The notes: generated by a model from the sequence alone, not told the origin. DNA of 64,000 nt from PALSA-607 sp963737705 (GCA_963737705.1 CAVTTP010000003.1:248001-312000); one strand, 5' to 3'; shown: positions 1 through 9,147, counted from the stretch's first letter. Numbers and translations are program-made.

Positions 1-1092
1 GCCGGGATGACCGACTGCGATGACTCCTAGCGGGTAGTCGGGCAAGCCGCCCACGCCGGCAGGTGACGGCCAGATCCAGCACGATCCGAGCTGCTCGATG
101 GCGAGTGCGACTAACACGTTCTCGATGGCAGCACCCGACGCGAGCAGGTCGCGGGCAGTCGTTTCCTCATCGAGATGGGGCACGATCACTGTCGCGGCGG
201 ATGCCAGCGCATCGGCGTCCGCGAAGGCTGGCATTGACGCGAAGTCGCGCGCCGGCAGCACCGTGAACCGCAGCCCGTGCCAGCCTGACGGGTGCGCGGC
301 GAGTGACGCAGCTTGAAGCGCACGAGTGATCCGCTCGGCGTCGACGGGCTCACCGGTGAACTCCACTGTATCGACGCGGGCGTGCAGAACGTCGCGCGTG
401 CCGAGCGAGAACAAGTCTTCGTCAATCGGTCGGATGACGCTGGAAATTCCTTGCGTATCAGGGCTTTCGAAGGGCCGGACGACGGTGAGCCCGCGCACGA
501 TCGCGACCGGCACGCCGTTGGTTTTGCCCTTGACCAGGTCGGCCGCTGCGGCGAGTTCGTCCACAGTGCAAGTCAGCGTCACACGCAACTCGTTGCCGTA
601 GGGATCGACGGTGCCCCGCAGATCTTCGAACGCCTCGAGCCCGGCGAAGCCCACCGCGGCGTCGGTGACACCGACCCGCCACGGCCGGCCGAACGTGTCG
701 CTGATGACAACGCCGACGTTGATGCCGGCGAGCGAGCGGACGCCGTCGCGGATCCGCCGAGCGGACGCGTCGGAGTCGACGGGCAGCACCACGACCTCGC
801 CCTTGGTGACGTTCGAGGCGTCGACTCCGGCGGCTGCCATGACGAATCCGTGCCGTGTCGCGACGATCCGCGTGTCCCCGCGACGAGCGACAACCCGCAC
901 GGTCTCGGCGTCAATTGCGAGCTCGCGGTCGGTGTCGACGATCTGCCCCTCGGCCTTCGAGACGACCTTCGACGTGACGACGAGTACGTCACCGTCGCGT
1001 AGTTGCGGCGCATGCGCCACGATCAACGCGGCCAGCGAATCGCCAGCGACAACCTCAGGAATGCCCTGCACCGCAAGGATTTCTAGCGTCAT
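1..1092 (-). CDS. fbiB: F420 biosynthesis protein FbiB (gamma-glutamyl ligase plus reductase domain), partial
   Basis: The frame is open from an ATG at 1092 through base 1, so the 3' end lies outside the window (364 codons visible). Residues 1 to about 240 match the CofE-type F420-0:gamma-glutamyl ligase, including a VVISDTFGRPWR stretch. From about residue 255 an FMN-binding nitroreductase-like domain begins, with LGSCW and PLGVIAVGHP motifs near the cut. This two-domain order is that of mycobacterial FbiB, which adds glutamates to F420-0 and reduces dehydro-F420-0. The start overlaps the fbiA stop (ATGA), so the two are translationally coupled. The family is about 450 residues, so roughly 85 residues should be missing at the edge. 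Confidence 0.93.
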   Translation of the reverse strand, partial: MTLEILAVQGIPEVVAGDSLAALIVAHAPQLRDGDVLVVTSKVVSKAEGQIVDTDRELAIDAETVRVVARRGDTRIVATRHGFVMAAAGVDASNVTKGEVVVLPVDSDASARRIRDGVRSLAGINVGVVISDTFGRPWRVGVTDAAVGFAGLEAFEDLRGTVDPYGNELRVTLTCTVDELAAAADLVKGKTNGVPVAIVRGLTVVRPFESPDTQGISSVIRPIDEDLFSLGTRDVLHARVDTVEFTGEPVDAERITRALQAASLAAHPSGWHGLRFTVLPARDFASMPAFADADALASAATVIVPHLDEETTARDLLASGAAIENVLVALAIEQLGSCWIWPSPAGVGGLPDYPLGVIAVGHPG

Positions 1093-2114
1093 GCAGATAA
1101 GTCTGCCGCAAGATCGAGCACGCTGCGCGCGATGGCTGCGGTCGCGTCGAGATCGACCATGAGCAGGGGACGCGACCGCACAATAATGCCGTCGAGCGAC
1201 GACACCAAGGAGTCGGCGTCATCGACGAGCCAGCCATCGAGCAGCTCAGACCCGTAGTGCTCTGCGACCGCGCGGGCCGTCGTGGCGACGCCAATCGCCG
1301 TGAGGCACGCATCCGCCATGCCCCGCACAGGGGCGCCACCGATGATGGGCGAGACACCAATCACCGGCGCCCGTGCGTCGACCAATGCCTGGCGGATCCC
1401 AGGAACCTGCAGGATCGTGCCGATACTTACGACCGGATTGGACGGCGGGAAAACGATGAGGTCGGCCGCTGCGATCGCTTCGAGCACGCCGGGTGCGGGT
1501 CGCGACTCCGACGCGCCAACGGCCACGATGCGCTTCGCGGGTACCGCCGCATGCAGCCGGACCCACCACTCTTGAAAATGCACCGTGCGCTCCCCGTCGT
1601 CGGGATCGTCGAGAACCACGTGGGTCTCGACCGGGTCGTCCGACATCGGGATCAGTCGCACACCAGGAGCCCATCGCTCACACAACCGACGCGTGACTTC
1701 GGAGAGCAGTTCGCCGTCCGCTAACCAACCCGTGCGCAGAATGTGCGTCGCGATGTCGCGATCACCCAGACCGAACCATTGGGGAGTCGCCTTGTATTGC
1801 CCCAACTCGGCCTTGACCGCGAACGTCTCGCCCTCGCGACCCCAGCCCTGCTCCTCATTGATGCCGCCGCCGAGGGTGTACATCACGGTGTCGAGGTCGG
1901 GGCATATCCGAAGTCCGAACAGGGTGATGTCGTCACCGGTGTTACCGATGACGGTGACTTCGCTTTTCGCCCCCGATTTGCGGTCCTCGTCGTCGAGTGA
2001 GCTGAGCAAACCGCGCAGAAATCGAGCCCCGCCGATGCCACCTGCGAGTGCGACAACACGTCGAACGGCGCCTGCAGAGCCTTCGGAGCCGTCCATGAGT
2101 CCCGATAGTGGCAC
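1089..2114 (-). CDS. fbiA: 2-phospho-L-lactate/enolpyruvyl transferase FbiA (CofD)
   Basis: A CofD/FbiA protein that joins the Fo deazaflavin to a phospho-organic acid, giving (dehydro-)F420-0 in the cytosol. The GGIGGA nucleotide-binding motif is at about residues 25-30, and PPSNPVVSIGTIL and SPIIGGAPVRG stretches typical of the family follow. The frame opens with GTG at 2114. An ATG six codons later (2096) is an equally good start, because neither has a strong Shine-Dalgarno site. It forms a coupled operon with fbiB and is divergent from whiB2, the arrangement known from mycobacteria (whiB2-fbiA-fbiB). Confidence 0.94.
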   Translation of the reverse strand: MPLSGLMDGSEGSAGAVRRVVALAGGIGGARFLRGLLSSLDDEDRKSGAKSEVTVIGNTGDDITLFGLRICPDLDTVMYTLGGGINEEQGWGREGETFAVKAELGQYKATPQWFGLGDRDIATHILRTGWLADGELLSEVTRRLCERWAPGVRLIPMSDDPVETHVVLDDPDDGERTVHFQEWWVRLHAAVPAKRIVAVGASESRPAPGVLEAIAAADLIVFPPSNPVVSIGTILQVPGIRQALVDARAPVIGVSPIIGGAPVRGMADACLTAIGVATTARAVAEHYGSELLDGWLVDDADSLVSSLDGIIVRSRPLLMVDLDATAAIARSVLDLAADLSA

Positions 2115-2191
2115 GGGCCGAAAGGCACCTGCTGAATGGGTCGATTTGCCATCTGAAGCGCGTATTTAGCGGCCCGCAGGCGCAAAAAGGG

Positions 2192-2206
2192 GGCTTCAGC
2201 GAAGCC
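2192..2206. other. Short hairpin between fbiA and whiB2
   Basis: Perfect inverted repeat GGCTTC-AGC-GAAGCC in the divergent promoter region. It could be an operator or a leader hairpin of the fbiA transcript; the sequence does not decide. Confidence 0.35.
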
Positions 2207-2256
2207 GCTTAGCAGCGACTGCCGACATCTTGTGTGAGGGAATATCACCGTTTGGC

Positions 2257-2286
2257 TTGACTAGTGGGTAATGACGCGCATGTAAT
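2257..2286 (+). promoter_or_regulatory. Probable sigma-A type promoter of whiB2
   Basis: TTGACT at 2257-2262 and TGTAAT at 2281-2286 are separated by 18 bases. This predicts a start near 2293 and a leader of about 75 nt before the GTG at 2368, which has a GAGGAGG ribosome-binding site. Confidence 0.55.
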
Positions 2287-2367
2287 TCCACCAATGTTCT
2301 TCGTGGGCGGTGCAGCCAGAGTGGCTGAGCCCCGCTCCGAAGGCGACAAGGGTCGAGGAGGTACGCG

Positions 2368-2679
2368 GTGATTGAGATCTACCGCGAGGTCCACCCACTT
2401 CACGCCGACGCTGCGGACGCAGATGTTGCTGAGTCCGGCTTCCCCATCGACATTGAGGAAGAACTGCGCTGGCAGGAGCGCGCGCTGTGCGCGCAGACCG
2501 ACCCGGAGGCCTTCTTTCCGGAGAAGGGCGGGTCGACTCGGGAGGCAAAGCGGATCTGCACGACCTGCGCCGTTCGCTCTGAGTGCCTTGAGTACGCGCT
2601 CGGCAACGATGAGCGCTTCGGTATCTGGGGTGGTCTTTCTGAGCGTGAGCGTCGCCGTCTGAAGCGGCGCGTCAGCTAA
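2368..2679 (+). CDS. whiB2: WhiB-family iron-sulfur transcriptional regulator (WhiB2/WhmD type)
   Basis: A 103-residue WhiB protein. The four Fe-S cysteines are C41, C64, C67 and C73 in the C-x(22)-CxxC-x(5)-C arrangement, and the GIWGG turn is at 85-89, followed by a basic tail (RERRRLKRR). Starts with GTG; a GAGGAGG site lies six bases upstream. Adjacency to fbiA/fbiB is the mycobacterial whiB2 (whmD) context, so it is probably the orthologue, a regulator tied to septation and division. Assignment as WhiB2 rather than another WhiB rests on synteny. Confidence 0.93.
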   Translation: MIEIYREVHPLHADAADADVAESGFPIDIEEELRWQERALCAQTDPEAFFPEKGGSTREAKRICTTCAVRSECLEYALGNDERFGIWGGLSERERRRLKRRVS

Positions 2680-2702
2680 CAAGATCTTTGGCACGTGTTT
2701 GA

Positions 2703-2734
2703 CACCCGGTCGGTGAACTGACGCCGACCGGGTG
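2703..2734 (+). terminator. Hairpin terminator after whiB2
   Basis: Perfect 11-bp inverted repeat, 2703-2713 with 2724-2734, and a 10-base loop. No U-tract follows, as is common for actinobacterial terminators. It lies 24 bases after the whiB2 stop. Confidence 0.65.
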
Positions 2735-2779
2735 CTGGGCGTTCATCGCGTAGGGTGAGGCGTTTCCACGCTCTCACCC

Positions 2780-5700
2780 GTGCTGTCCGAACCCTGCTGT
2801 CTTCCCCGGCCTGGCCGTATGACCTCATCTGCCATCAGACATGACCATCTGGTCCGCCCCCGTCACGTCGTCACAGCGGTGCTCGTTGCCCATGACGGCG
2901 CTCGTTGGCTGCCCACGACTTTGCATGCGGTCAAGACCCAGCGTCGACCCGTGCAGCGGTTCGTCGCGGTCGACACCGGTAGCCACGACGGCACCCGTGA
3001 GTTGCTCGAGCGAGCGGTGGGGGCGTCGAGCGTCCTCGACGCTCCGCGAGAGATGGGATTCGGCGCGGCCGTTGCGATGGCGACGGCGGCCTTTGCGCAC
3101 GCGCCAGGTCTGGCCTCGACGAGGTCAGACTCAGGCGCCGTCGTCGAGTGGCTGTGGCTGTTGCACGACGACAGCGCGCCGGCTCCCCAAGCGTTAGAGG
3201 CGATGCTGGAACTGGCTGACGAGATGCCGTCGGCGGCGGTGATCGGCGCGAAGTTGCTGGGTTGGGACAACCAGCGCCTGCTTCTCGAGGTCGGCGCCAC
3301 TCTTGATCGGGGCGGCCGTCGCGAGACGTGGCTCGAACCTGGCGAACTCGATCACGGGCAGCATGACGGTGATCGCGACGTGCTCGCCGTTAGCACCGCG
3401 GGGATGTTGGTTCGCCGCGACGTTTGGGAAGACCTGGGCGGCTTCGATCCAGCGTTGCCGCTCTTTCGCGATGACACCGACTTTGGTTGGCGGGCGAATC
3501 TGGCCGGCCATCGGGTCGTCATCTGCAGTCGCGCCGTGTTGCGTCACGCCCAAGCGACGACGAGCGGGCTGCGGCCGATCGCGTGCGGCCCATCGCAACC
3601 TCGCCGCCTCGACCGGCAGAGCGCGCTGTGGACGATGCTTGCGAACTGCTCCGCAGTCTGGTTGCCGTGGACGATTCTGCGCGTGATCGTCGCCGGCGTG
3701 GTCCGGTCGAGCCTGTTCGTGGTGGCGAAACGACCGTTCGACGCGTGGGACGAGATGCGCGCGACGCTCAATGTTCTGATCCGCCCGCGAGCACTGCTGC
3801 GTGCACGTCGCGCACGCCGTGCCACGCGTCGGATCCCGTCGCGGGAGGTCCGCTCGTTGTTCGCGCCGCGTGGTACGCGCGTGCGGCGCTACGGCGAATC
3901 AGCGCGCGAGCGGCTGTCTGACATCGGGCGTCGCGACGACGATGCGATCACTGACGACCGTGGACTCTTCCGGCGGCTCATGACGCAACCCGGTTTGGTA
4001 TTGGTGCTCGGGCTGTTGGTGGTCTCGCTCGTCGCTGAACGCCATGTTCTGAAGGGGACACTGCACGGCGGCATGTTGCTTCCAGCGCCGAACTCGGCGG
4101 GAGACCTCTGGAACACCTACACCGCAAGCTGGCACGCTACCGGGTTCGGCAGCACGACCGACGCGCCGCCGTACTTGGCGATCGTCGCGATCGTCGGCGC
4201 GGTGCTGTTCGGTAGCGCGCAGCTCGCGGTCAAGGTGTTGTTGCTCGGCAGCGTGCCGATTGCCGGCCTCATGGCCTACATTGCCGCACGTCCCATCGTG
4301 ACGACGAAGCGCCTGCGCGTGTGGCTAGCGGCTACTTACGCGTTGCTGCCGGTTGCGAGCGGATCCATCGCGTCGGGTCGCTTGGGCACAGCCGTTGCAT
4401 TCGCCGTCCTGCCCCTTGCTTTGTTACTTGTCGGCCAGTCGTTGTTGCCGCCGCTCTATACGCACGCGCGCGCAGAACGTTCAAGCGCAAGACGGTCTGG
4501 ACGGCGAGTGGCTGGCGTTCGGCCTGCGTGGCCGGCTGGGCTCGTGCTGGCCTTCGGTGCCGCGTTCGATCCGATGCTCTACGTGTTGTTGGCGCCGCTC
4601 ATTGCACTGGCGCTGATCGCGTCGCTCGTGCGGCGGTCATGGGTTGGCCTGCGCCGGGTGCTCATCGTGCTTGCCGTCCCGCCTGCGTTGTTGATGCCTT
4701 GGTCGGCGCGGTTGTGGCATCACCCGGCATTGCTCGTACTAGGCGTCGGCCAGCCGAGCGGGCAATTGCAAGCCCGACGCCTGCCGGCCATCGACATGCT
4801 GCTGCTGCATCCGGGCGGACCATCACTGCCACCGATCTGGCTCGATGCGGTGATTGCTCTCGCTGCACTCGCAGGGCTGCTGCAGTTGACCAGACCAGGG
4901 CCGGCGCGGCTTGGTTGGTTGCTCGCCATCGATGGCTTGGTCGGCGGCCTGATCGTGGCCGGTGTGCAGGCCCATGTGCCGGGCAGTTCCGACACGTTCG
5001 CGGGCTGGCCCGGCATCGCCACCGCGATCGTGGGGGCCGGCCTGCTCACCTCGGCAGCGGTGGCTGGCAGCAGGCTGCGGGCTCGACTCACGCAAACAAG
5101 TTTCGGGTGGCGGCAGCCGCTCGCTCTGGTGCTTGCAACAGCGGCAGCGGCGACCCCGGTGGTCGCAGGTGCGTTCTGGATCGCCGACGGCACCGGACAC
5201 GTGTTGCACTCAGGTCCGGTCAACATCCTGCCGCCGTTCGTCGCCGCCGAGTCGGTCGCACACGGGCAGGCTCGAACTGTCGTACTCAACCCAGGGCCTT
5301 CGGGTCAGGTCGACTTCACCGTGCTGCGCGATCGCAATCAGCAACTCGGTGACGCCGACCTCGAGTCCGACCCTGGCCAGGTCGCGGTTGTCGGTGCAGC
5401 TGTCGCCGATCTCTCCGCCGGCATCGGGCAACGCGCAGCGACAGAGCTCTCCCACGCCGGGATCCGGTACGTGTTGGTGCCCGAGTCCGCTGATGCAGGT
5501 CTCGGTGCCACGATCGCGGCGGGCGGGGGCGTGCTGCCGCAGAACACGAGCGACGGATGGCGGGTCTGGGAAGTCCAGGCGAATGCCGGCCGGCTCGCGA
5601 TTGCCGCGACTGGGGACGACGACTGGCAGTTGCCTGGTGATCCGATCGGTGTCGGTCGACACGCACCGACCTTGCAGATCCCGTTTTCGCTGGGTCCGCG

Positions 5701-6103
5701 GGTATTGGTGCTTACTGAAGCGCCGTCGTCCGCGTGGCAGGCGAAGGCAGTTGCCGCACCTGGTCCGATCGGAGCGGTCGGAGCTGTCGCAACGGCCGGT
5801 CAGCTCGGCGAGGTCGGCGCGGGACAGGGCGCATCTCAGCCGGGCACACCGCTTCCGTCAACGACCTTGGACGGGATGCAGGCGTTCACCCTTCCGACGA
5901 CAGCGGCGAATGTCGTCGTGTTCCGGTCACCGGATCGACGCGCCGACTGGCTTTTGTTCGAGCTCGTGGTCCTGCTCGTTGCGCTACTTGGTGCGATCCC
6001 GGCCGGAGGCCGGGCGGGTCAGCAGCGGCGGCCAGGGCGACCGGTGCGTGGCGACGTTGCCGATCCGGTGACGGGACCCCCGGCCGAGGTGGCGCACGCA
6101 TGA
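2780..6103 (+). CDS. Large membrane glycosyltransferase, family 2
   Basis: About 1,100 residues. The N-terminal 260 residues form a GT-A family 2 domain with an acidic HDDSAP motif near residue 127 and a GGFDPAL...RDDTDFGWR acceptor-loop region near 220. The rest is a membrane portion with many hydrophobic segments, an extended extracytoplasmic stretch, and one last transmembrane helix before a basic tail. It presumably moves a sugar onto a lipid-linked or wall glycan; donor and acceptor cannot be read from sequence. An ATG at 2819 is an alternative start to the GTG at 2780; neither has a clear Shine-Dalgarno site. The stop overlaps the next gene (ATGA). The same neighbours (whiB2, DUF5719, manB) suggest a cell-envelope glycan role. 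Confidence 0.88.
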   Translation: MLSEPCCLPRPGRMTSSAIRHDHLVRPRHVVTAVLVAHDGARWLPTTLHAVKTQRRPVQRFVAVDTGSHDGTRELLERAVGASSVLDAPREMGFGAAVAMATAAFAHAPGLASTRSDSGAVVEWLWLLHDDSAPAPQALEAMLELADEMPSAAVIGAKLLGWDNQRLLLEVGATLDRGGRRETWLEPGELDHGQHDGDRDVLAVSTAGMLVRRDVWEDLGGFDPALPLFRDDTDFGWRANLAGHRVVICSRAVLRHAQATTSGLRPIACGPSQPRRLDRQSALWTMLANCSAVWLPWTILRVIVAGVVRSSLFVVAKRPFDAWDEMRATLNVLIRPRALLRARRARRATRRIPSREVRSLFAPRGTRVRRYGESARERLSDIGRRDDDAITDDRGLFRRLMTQPGLVLVLGLLVVSLVAERHVLKGTLHGGMLLPAPNSAGDLWNTYTASWHATGFGSTTDAPPYLAIVAIVGAVLFGSAQLAVKVLLLGSVPIAGLMAYIAARPIVTTKRLRVWLAATYALLPVASGSIASGRLGTAVAFAVLPLALLLVGQSLLPPLYTHARAERSSARRSGRRVAGVRPAWPAGLVLAFGAAFDPMLYVLLAPLIALALIASLVRRSWVGLRRVLIVLAVPPALLMPWSARLWHHPALLVLGVGQPSGQLQARRLPAIDMLLLHPGGPSLPPIWLDAVIALAALAGLLQLTRPGPARLGWLLAIDGLVGGLIVAGVQAHVPGSSDTFAGWPGIATAIVGAGLLTSAAVAGSRLRARLTQTSFGWRQPLALVLATAAAATPVVAGAFWIADGTGHVLHSGPVNILPPFVAAESVAHGQARTVVLNPGPSGQVDFTVLRDRNQQLGDADLESDPGQVAVVGAAVADLSAGIGQRAATELSHAGIRYVLVPESADAGLGATIAAGGGVLPQNTSDGWRVWEVQANAGRLAIAATGDDDWQLPGDPIGVGRHAPTLQIPFSLGPRVLVLTEAPSSAWQAKAVAAPGPIGAVGAVATAGQLGEVGAGQGASQPGTPLPSTTLDGMQAFTLPTTAANVVVFRSPDRRADWLLFELVVLLVALLGAIPAGGRAGQQRRPGRPVRGDVADPVTGPPAEVAHA

Positions 6104-7605
6104 GACTCGATCCCCGGCTGGCCGCCGTCCCCGTTGTCGCGTTGGTTGTGGCCGTCACGTGGGTTGCGGCCATCGTGGCGCCGACCCCACACGGATCGGC
6201 GGCGTCGCTGTCGTCAGTCATCGCGGTGCGCGACGCGAACCTCGTATGCCCGCAGGCGGGCGGCGCGGGAACCGGGCCGGTGGCTGGTGGTGCGCTCGCA
6301 AGCGGGGCGACGTCTCCAGGCGCGGCGCGCATCGCGTATGCCGACGCAGGTTCGACGGACTCTGCCGACTCGCACCTGACGACGCAGGCACTTGGAGCGG
6401 GGACATCAGCAACACCGATTGCTGTCCAGCCGGATCACACATGGGTGGTTGACGGACCGCCTGCGCTCACGCCGACGCAAGTTTCGGTCAGCGGCTCGTT
6501 GACCGACACGTTGAGTGCTGTGCAGTTCACGCGCACGATGGTCGGCACGGTGCCGCAGGCGTCGGCCGTGCAGTGCGATGGTCCGACGACCGACGCGTGG
6601 TTCGCCGGTTTTTCGAGCAACGTCGGTGCGCATGCGACGCTCCTGCTGAGCAACGTCGACAACGTGCAAGCGAGTGTCAACGTCTCGATCTGGGGTGGCC
6701 AGGGCGGTGAGCCGACCGTGCGCCAGGGCATCGTCGTTGCCTCGCAGACGCAGGTCGTGGTTGCGCTTGATCAGATCGATCCTGGCTTGCCGGCGGCAGT
6801 CGTCCACGTGACTGCGACAGCCGGCCGCGTCGTCCCGGCTCTGCGTGCTGACGCCGAGAACGGCTCGATCCCGCTCGGCGTTGACTGGCTACCTCGCACC
6901 ACAGCGCCTGCGAAAACGCAGACCGTGCCGGGGATCCTCGGCGATGCCGGCTCGCGTCAGCTAGTTGTCGGCAACCCCGGCACCCTCGATGCGACGTACT
7001 CGCTGACAGCGGTGACGTCCGACGGCGCTTATGTGCCAACCGAATTCACGTCGCTCACAGTGGCGGCGGGTGACGTGGCGCAGATCAGCCTCGACCCGGT
7101 GTTGCAAGGGTCGGCGGCAGCGATCGTGGTGACGTCGACACAGCCCGTCGTCGTCGGTGGAATCTCGACATCGCCGCCAGACGCAACGGGCGCATCGGAC
7201 TACGCATTCACCGGCGCCGCATTGCCGTTGTCGGGCCCGACCGTTGTTGCGGGGGGTGAGATCGCCGCAGGGCGCGACACAACTCTGCTGCTGTCGGCTC
7301 CGGGTGCCGACGACGCGTCGGTTCGTGTCGTCGTGTTGCCGACGCAGCCTGACTCGCAGCCGGTCGTCAACAACATGACAGTGCCGGGCGGGACGACGAC
7401 GGTGCTCGATGTCGCGTCGCTGACGACGGACCCTGCGCCTGGGGTAGTGGTGATCCCCGAAGGTGGTGGTCCGCTATATGCCGCCTGGTCGCTGACGGAG
7501 GTCCTGCAGGACAGCACCGATCTCACCGAGCTGGTCTTGCAGACTCCGACTCGCACGTTGCTGCGCCCACCGGTGCAGTTCGATCCGGGCGTCGGGCTGC
7601 CCTAG
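6100..7605 (+). CDS. DUF5719 family secreted or anchored protein
   Basis: 501 residues. A hydrophobic segment at about 7-28 serves as signal or anchor. The rest is an exported Ala/Val/Thr-rich beta protein with repeated VVSxTQPVVVG-like strands, matching the actinobacterial DUF5719 family, which typically sits behind this glycosyltransferase. The ATG at 6100 overlaps the glycosyltransferase stop, so the two are coupled. The longer frame that opens at 5734 is only readthrough antecedent sequence inside the glycosyltransferase gene. Function unknown; coupling suggests it serves the same envelope pathway. Confidence 0.85.
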   Translation: MRLDPRLAAVPVVALVVAVTWVAAIVAPTPHGSAASLSSVIAVRDANLVCPQAGGAGTGPVAGGALASGATSPGAARIAYADAGSTDSADSHLTTQALGAGTSATPIAVQPDHTWVVDGPPALTPTQVSVSGSLTDTLSAVQFTRTMVGTVPQASAVQCDGPTTDAWFAGFSSNVGAHATLLLSNVDNVQASVNVSIWGGQGGEPTVRQGIVVASQTQVVVALDQIDPGLPAAVVHVTATAGRVVPALRADAENGSIPLGVDWLPRTTAPAKTQTVPGILGDAGSRQLVVGNPGTLDATYSLTAVTSDGAYVPTEFTSLTVAAGDVAQISLDPVLQGSAAAIVVTSTQPVVVGGISTSPPDATGASDYAFTGAALPLSGPTVVAGGEIAAGRDTTLLLSAPGADDASVRVVVLPTQPDSQPVVNNMTVPGGTTTVLDVASLTTDPAPGVVVIPEGGGPLYAAWSLTEVLQDSTDLTELVLQTPTRTLLRPPVQFDPGVGLP

Positions 7606-7622
7606 TTTCTCCTGGTCAGGTG

Positions 7623-8093
7623 CTACTGGTCGGGTCCTGGTTCCCAGCCCTCGCCATACCCAGGATCGACCGCCTCGGGGTCAAGGCCGAGGTACTCGGC
7701 GACCTTCTCCACGACGACGTCGTGCACGAGTTCGGCCAGCTCTTCGAGACCCGTCGATCGTGCTTCGATCGGACGCCGGTAGATGACGACTTGAGCGGGC
7801 CGGTTCCCGGTCGCCGGGAACCATGCACCGAGCGGTACCGGCTCGATGGTGCTACGGCCGAGCAGCGCGGCCGGCGGGACGTCCTCGACGGCGAACTGGA
7901 TCTTGTGCAGCTGGTCCGCCCAGCGCACCTCGAGGTGCTCGACCGCGTCGAGCACCAGCTCGTCGAATGCGGCGGCTCGGGTGCGCGTGATCGGGACGGC
8001 CTGGGGCGCGAACGGGCCACGGATCCCACGGCCCCGCCGATCACGGCGCCGGTGGTCGCGGTTGCCGCCCGGTCGCTCGCTGGGCAGAGTCAC
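7623..8093 (-). CDS. Metallopeptidase-family protein (Rv3259 type) with degenerate active site
   Basis: 156 residues, similar to the short zincin-like family represented by mycobacterial Rv3259. A basic N-terminus precedes RGRGIRGPFAP, and the end reads ELVHDVVVEKVAEYLGL. Canonical members have HExxH with a third His; here the glutamate is Asp (HD) and no second histidine follows, so zinc-protease activity is unlikely. It is convergent with DUF5719 and lies in the same syntenic block as DUF3499. What it does without the metal site is unknown. Confidence 0.8.
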   Translation of the reverse strand: MTLPSERPGGNRDHRRRDRRGRGIRGPFAPQAVPITRTRAAAFDELVLDAVEHLEVRWADQLHKIQFAVEDVPPAALLGRSTIEPVPLGAWFPATGNRPAQVVIYRRPIEARSTGLEELAELVHDVVVEKVAEYLGLDPEAVDPGYGEGWEPGPDQ

Positions 8094-8215
8094 GCCTGCG
8101 GAGCCTAGTCCTGCAAACCCGACGCCCCGCGCGCCGCACGAATGTGCCCGACACGCGGCGCGATCTGTGGGTGGATGGCCCCGAGCACCCCGCCCGCCGA
8201 CTAGCCTTCGCGCTC

Positions 8216-8614
8216 GTGAGCTCTCTTCGTCGATGCACCCGCACCGCCTGCGGTCAGCCGGCGGTTGCGACGCTCACGTACGTCTACGCGCAGTCGACTG
8301 CCGTGCTCGGCCCACTCGCGACCTACGCCGAACCGCACTGCTACGACTTGTGCGCCAAGCACTCGGCGCGACTCACGGCGCCGCTCGGCTGGGAGGTCGT
8401 GCGGCTCGAGATCGCCGAGCCGGCCGGACCCACCGCAGATGATCTTGAGGCGCTCGCCGACGCCGTCCGCGAGGCTGCTCGACCTGCCGTGGAAACGATC
8501 TCCAGCAGCGCCGGCGGCACCCATTCAGTAGGCAGCTCGGCCGGCGCCGGCGTGGGCGGGCCTAGTCAGGGTCGGCGCGGCCATTTGCGAGTCCTGCAGC
8601 CTCCGACGTCCTGA
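8216..8614 (+). CDS. DUF3499 family protein
   Basis: The conserved DUF3499 core begins LRRCTRTACGQPAVATLTY and continues through YAEPHCYDLCAKH to GWEVVRLE, which fixes the GTG at 8216 as start. A frame opening at 8144 has no family match upstream of this. Pairs of cysteines (CTRTAC, CYDLC) suggest a small zinc-binding fold. The last ~40 residues are low-complexity Gly/Ser. Orthologues (Rv3258c) sit next to phosphomannomutase across Actinomycetota; function is not established. Confidence 0.88.
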   Translation: MSSLRRCTRTACGQPAVATLTYVYAQSTAVLGPLATYAEPHCYDLCAKHSARLTAPLGWEVVRLEIAEPAGPTADDLEALADAVREAARPAVETISSSAGGTHSVGSSAGAGVGGPSQGRRGHLRVLQPPTS

Positions 8615-8635
8615 CCTGCTTCTTTCGGCGAAGTT

Positions 8636-8675
8636 GGAAGCCGCAGGACGCTTTCTTGAGCGTCCACAGGCTTCC
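8636..8675. terminator. Strong two-part hairpin after DUF3499
   Basis: Two perfect 7-bp stems are stacked across a 3x3 internal loop: GGAAGCC with GGCTTCC outside, GGACGCT with AGCGTCC inside, 6-base loop. It may terminate the DUF3499 transcript or be part of a small RNA; there is no U-tract. Confidence 0.6.
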
Positions 8676-8724
8676 ACGTCGTGCCGGCGACTAATGTCCG
8701 GTTTGTACCCGAATCGCCCGCTAT

Positions 8725-8753
8725 TAAAGTCCGGACGGGTGTTAGGCCGATAG
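8725..8753 (+). promoter_or_regulatory. Possible WhiG/FliA-type promoter
   Basis: TAAAGTCC at 8725-8732 and GCCGATAG at 8746-8753 resemble the TAAA / GCCGATAA elements used by the WhiG/FliA sigma class. The gap between TAAA and GCCG is 17 bases rather than the usual 15-16. It lies 124 bases upstream of the zinc-ribbon gene. Confidence 0.35.
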
Positions 8754-8877
8754 GGCGTATGTCACCCATTCGGCTGTATCCCCTCATGGCCCACATGGGT
8801 GATCAAGAAGCTCTCATCCGCAAGGCACCGCATTCATCGTCATTCTCGAAGCAGTACCCGATGCACTAGGAGCACCC

Positions 8878-9147
8878 GTGCCGAAGACCGCGACCAGCCT
8901 CCGCACCTCACGCCAGGCGTCCACCGAACTCAGTGGACCGGCCTCGCTCGTGAACGTCGAGGCCCGCAACCTGACCAAGTGCCGGATCTGTGGCAGCGAG
9001 CGCGTCACATCGATCGCGATGACGCTCACGGATGGCTCGCGAGTGCACTTCGCCTCGTGCCACCACTGCGAGAACCGCTGGTGGCTCCAGGGCGGGGCGC
9101 AGCTGAGCTTCGACCACGTCATCGCCAAGACCCGCAAAATCGCCTGA
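8878..9147 (+). CDS. Small zinc-ribbon protein
   Basis: 89 residues with CRIC at 35-38 and CHHC at 61-64, the spacing of a four-cysteine zinc ribbon, followed by an aromatic ENRWW stretch. The GTG start has an AGGAG site 5 bases upstream. Similar unnamed proteins occur beside manB in other actinomycetes. Role unknown; it could bind RNA, DNA or a protein partner. Confidence 0.8.
   Translation: MPKTATSLRTSRQASTELSGPASLVNVEARNLTKCRICGSERVTSIAMTLTDGSRVHFASCHHCENRWWLQGGAQLSFDHVIAKTRKIA

Noticed and set aside
8681..8869. 62-codon open frame before the zinc-ribbon gene
   Set aside because: No ribosome-binding site or family match, and it overlaps the promoter-like elements.
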